This document shows positions 62,914 through 64,000 of a DNA stretch of 64,000 bases, one piece after another (positions within the stretch are counted from its first letter, which is position 1; every line of letters starts with the position of its first letter). Made by a program: the position numbers and the translations under genes. The DNA is taken from positions 299,181-363,180 of the forward strand of contig NZ_JAMXMX010000007.1 in assembly GCF_024055725.1 (NCBI RefSeq), read 5' to 3'. The DNA is from Actinoallomurus spadix. GTDB taxonomy: Bacteria > Actinomycetota > Actinomycetes > Streptosporangiales > Streptosporangiaceae. The notes below the pieces were generated by a model. The model saw only the letters and a program-made list of their open reading frames with translations, searched no databases and was not told the origin of the DNA.

Positions 62914-63890
62914 GGGAGCGAAGCGAGCGAATCGATGAGCAGAGCACCCTGTCCGGCCGCGCGGCCTATCGGGACGAGCTGACCCGCCTGGCCGCCGAGG
63001 ACGATCGCATCGTGTGCCTGGAGGCCGACCTCGGCGGGCGCGGTCAACCGTTCCAGAAGGCCTTCCCCGACCGCTTCTTCAACGTCGGCATCGCCGAGGC
63101 CACCATGATCGACATGGCGGCCGGGCTGGCGGCCGCCGGCTACAAGCCGTTCGTGTCCACGTTCGCGCCGTTCGCCGCGCTGCGGGCCGCGGAGAGCATC
63201 AAGCTCGCGATGGGCTACCACGGCGCGGGCATCACGGTGGTGGCGCCGTACGCGGGCGTCTCCGGCGGCTGGTTCGGCACCACGCACCACTGCCTCGAGG
63301 ACGTCGCGGTGCTGTCCAGCATGCCGGGGATCACGGTGGCCGCCCCGTACGGCGAGCGGGAGATGCGGGCCGTCATCCGGCGCGCCGCGCGGACCGGCAC
63401 GCCGCACTACGTCCGGACCGGCCGCAACGCGGCCCCCGAGAGCCTGCCCTGGGCGGGTGACGAGCCGCCCCTGATCACCTGGGACGACGCGGGAGCCCTG
63501 CCCGGCCGCGTCTGCCTCGTCTCCGCCGGCGAGGTCGGGACCGGGCTGTGCCGCGCGGTCCGCCGGACCCGTCCCGAACTGCCGCACGCCCACCTGTGCC
63601 TGATCGACCGCCACCACCTCGGCCTGGCCGCCGAGGAGCTGGCGCGGCGCTACGACGAGTTCGTCGTCGTCGAGGAGCATCGCCCGGCCGGCGGCGTCGC
63701 CTCCGCGCTCGCCCTGCTGCTGCCCGGGCGCGTCGTGCGCTCGGTCGACGCCGGCGAGCGGTGGCCAGGTCACGGCGGAAGCCACGAGGAGGTCCTGGAC
63801 GAGCTCGGGCTGAACGAGGCGGCGGTGTGGCGGGCGCTCGCGGCCCGCGGTGAGCCGGAGCCTCTCGCCGTGGCCGGAAACGAGTCATGA
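62910..63890 (+). CDS. transketolase-like C-terminal subunit
   Basis: The 326-residue half-enzyme contains the pyrimidine-binding domain (ACLEADL-type segment VCLEADLGGRG, FNVGIAEATMIDMAAGLAAAG with the cofactor-activating Glu, THHCLEDVAVLSSMPG). It also has the C-terminal transketolase domain (VEEHRPAGGVASALALLL). It completes the split transketolase with the preceding gene, from which it starts at an ATGA overlap. The first 15 codons contain the short repeat GAGCGAAGCGAGCGA, common at gene boundaries in actinobacteria, so the true N-terminus may be slightly shorter. It is the last complete gene of the operon. Confidence 0.94.
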   Translation: MRERSERIDEQSTLSGRAAYRDELTRLAAEDDRIVCLEADLGGRGQPFQKAFPDRFFNVGIAEATMIDMAAGLAAAGYKPFVSTFAPFAALRAAESIKLAMGYHGAGITVVAPYAGVSGGWFGTTHHCLEDVAVLSSMPGITVAAPYGEREMRAVIRRAARTGTPHYVRTGRNAAPESLPWAGDEPPLITWDDAGALPGRVCLVSAGEVGTGLCRAVRRTRPELPHAHLCLIDRHHLGLAAEELARRYDEFVVVEEHRPAGGVASALALLLPGRVVRSVDAGERWPGHGGSHEEVLDELGLNEAAVWRALAARGEPEPLAVAGNES

Positions 63891-63897
63891 TGGCCTC

Positions 63898-63913
63898 ACA
63901 TCCGACCGGATGT
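63898..63913. promoter_or_regulatory. 16-bp palindromic operator candidate
   Basis: ACATCCG-AC-CGGATGT is a perfect inverted repeat with 7-bp arms, starting 8 bases after the transketolase stop codon and 41 bases before the next gene. It is too short for an actinobacterial terminator of the kind seen elsewhere in this window and looks like a regulator site, perhaps GntR-type. Confidence 0.55.
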
Positions 63914-63954
63914 AAGGCGTGCCTGAGCTCATACCGGACCGGAAGGGAATCTCA

Positions 63955-64000
63955 GTGACCATGTCAAGCCGCAGCGGCGATGACCTGCGACGGGGGGAAC
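63955..64000 (+). CDS. start of a gene cut by the window edge
   Basis: GTG at 63955 (or ATG at 63961) is preceded by GGAAGGGA at a spacing of six bases and opens a frame reading VTMSSRSGDDLRRGE to the edge. It is too short to identify. It lies 64 bases after the carrier-protein operon, on the same strand and behind a palindromic site, so it may be a separately regulated gene of the same pathway. Confidence 0.55.
   Translation, partial: MTMSSRSGDDLRRGE

Overview
The window is 64 kb of very GC-rich DNA with densely packed genes, many four-base start/stop overlaps, GTG and TTG starts, and strong hairpins without U-tracts. It carries a mycothiol gene (mshB), the succinylase branch of the diaminopimelate pathway (dapC, dapD, dapE), a 7Fe ferredoxin and a serine/threonine kinase with an extracellular tail. 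This points to a mycothiol-making actinomycete of the streptomycete/actinomadura kind; the genus is not resolved here. No rRNA, tRNA, CRISPR array, transposase or phage gene was found.

Left part (1-14.9 kb): a membrane protein cut by the left edge, a two-helix hypothetical protein, a LysR regulator divergent from sdhCAB (dihaem-type succinate dehydrogenase), a five-gene peptide ABC importer, and a heterodimeric ABC exporter whose two ATPase domains are degenerate in complementary ways. Next (14.9-24 kb): a phosphatase/histidine kinase/response regulator operon, an S9 peptidase, a Ser/Thr kinase, mshB with a small membrane partner, and an ECF41-like sigma factor divergent from its probable target, an NAD(P)-dependent epimerase-like gene.

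Middle (25-46 kb): a PadR-controlled drug exporter; arginine/ornithine catabolism (rocD, ddaH, Lrp regulator); rraA; a three-gene secreted/lipoprotein cluster; a cysteinyl-tRNA-synthetase-like protein without catalytic motifs; a methyltransferase; two tandem paralogues of unknown family; an enoyl-CoA hydratase; fdxA and dapC; a TetR/MFS pair with two palindromic operators; an acyl-CoA dehydrogenase; a DMT permease; and an XRE/TPR-like regulator. Then (46-56 kb) come cell-envelope genes: dapD, dapE, a lysozyme-like protein, a GH25 lysozyme, a Tat-exported PGRP amidase, a fused polysaccharide deacetylase/glycosyltransferase and two LOG-family genes.

Right end (56.07-64 kb, open at the edge): a tightly overlapping operon for amino-group-carrier-protein (AmCP, LysW-type) biosynthesis. 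It encodes a LysW-like carrier ending in EDWGE, a LysX/ArgX-type ATP-grasp ligase, a truncated DegT-like protein, a full DegT/StrS aminotransferase, an ArgC/LysY reductase, a single-chain LysZ kinase-LysK peptidase fusion and a split transketolase. Because lysine is evidently made through diaminopimelate (dapC/D/E are present), the operon is best read as secondary metabolism: a glutamate held on the carrier is activated, reduced, extended by two carbons, aminated and released as an unusual diamino-hydroxy acid. This is the logic of the vazabitide/azinomycin/ficellomycin class. The fusion protein and the truncated aminotransferase partner are the most unusual features of the window.
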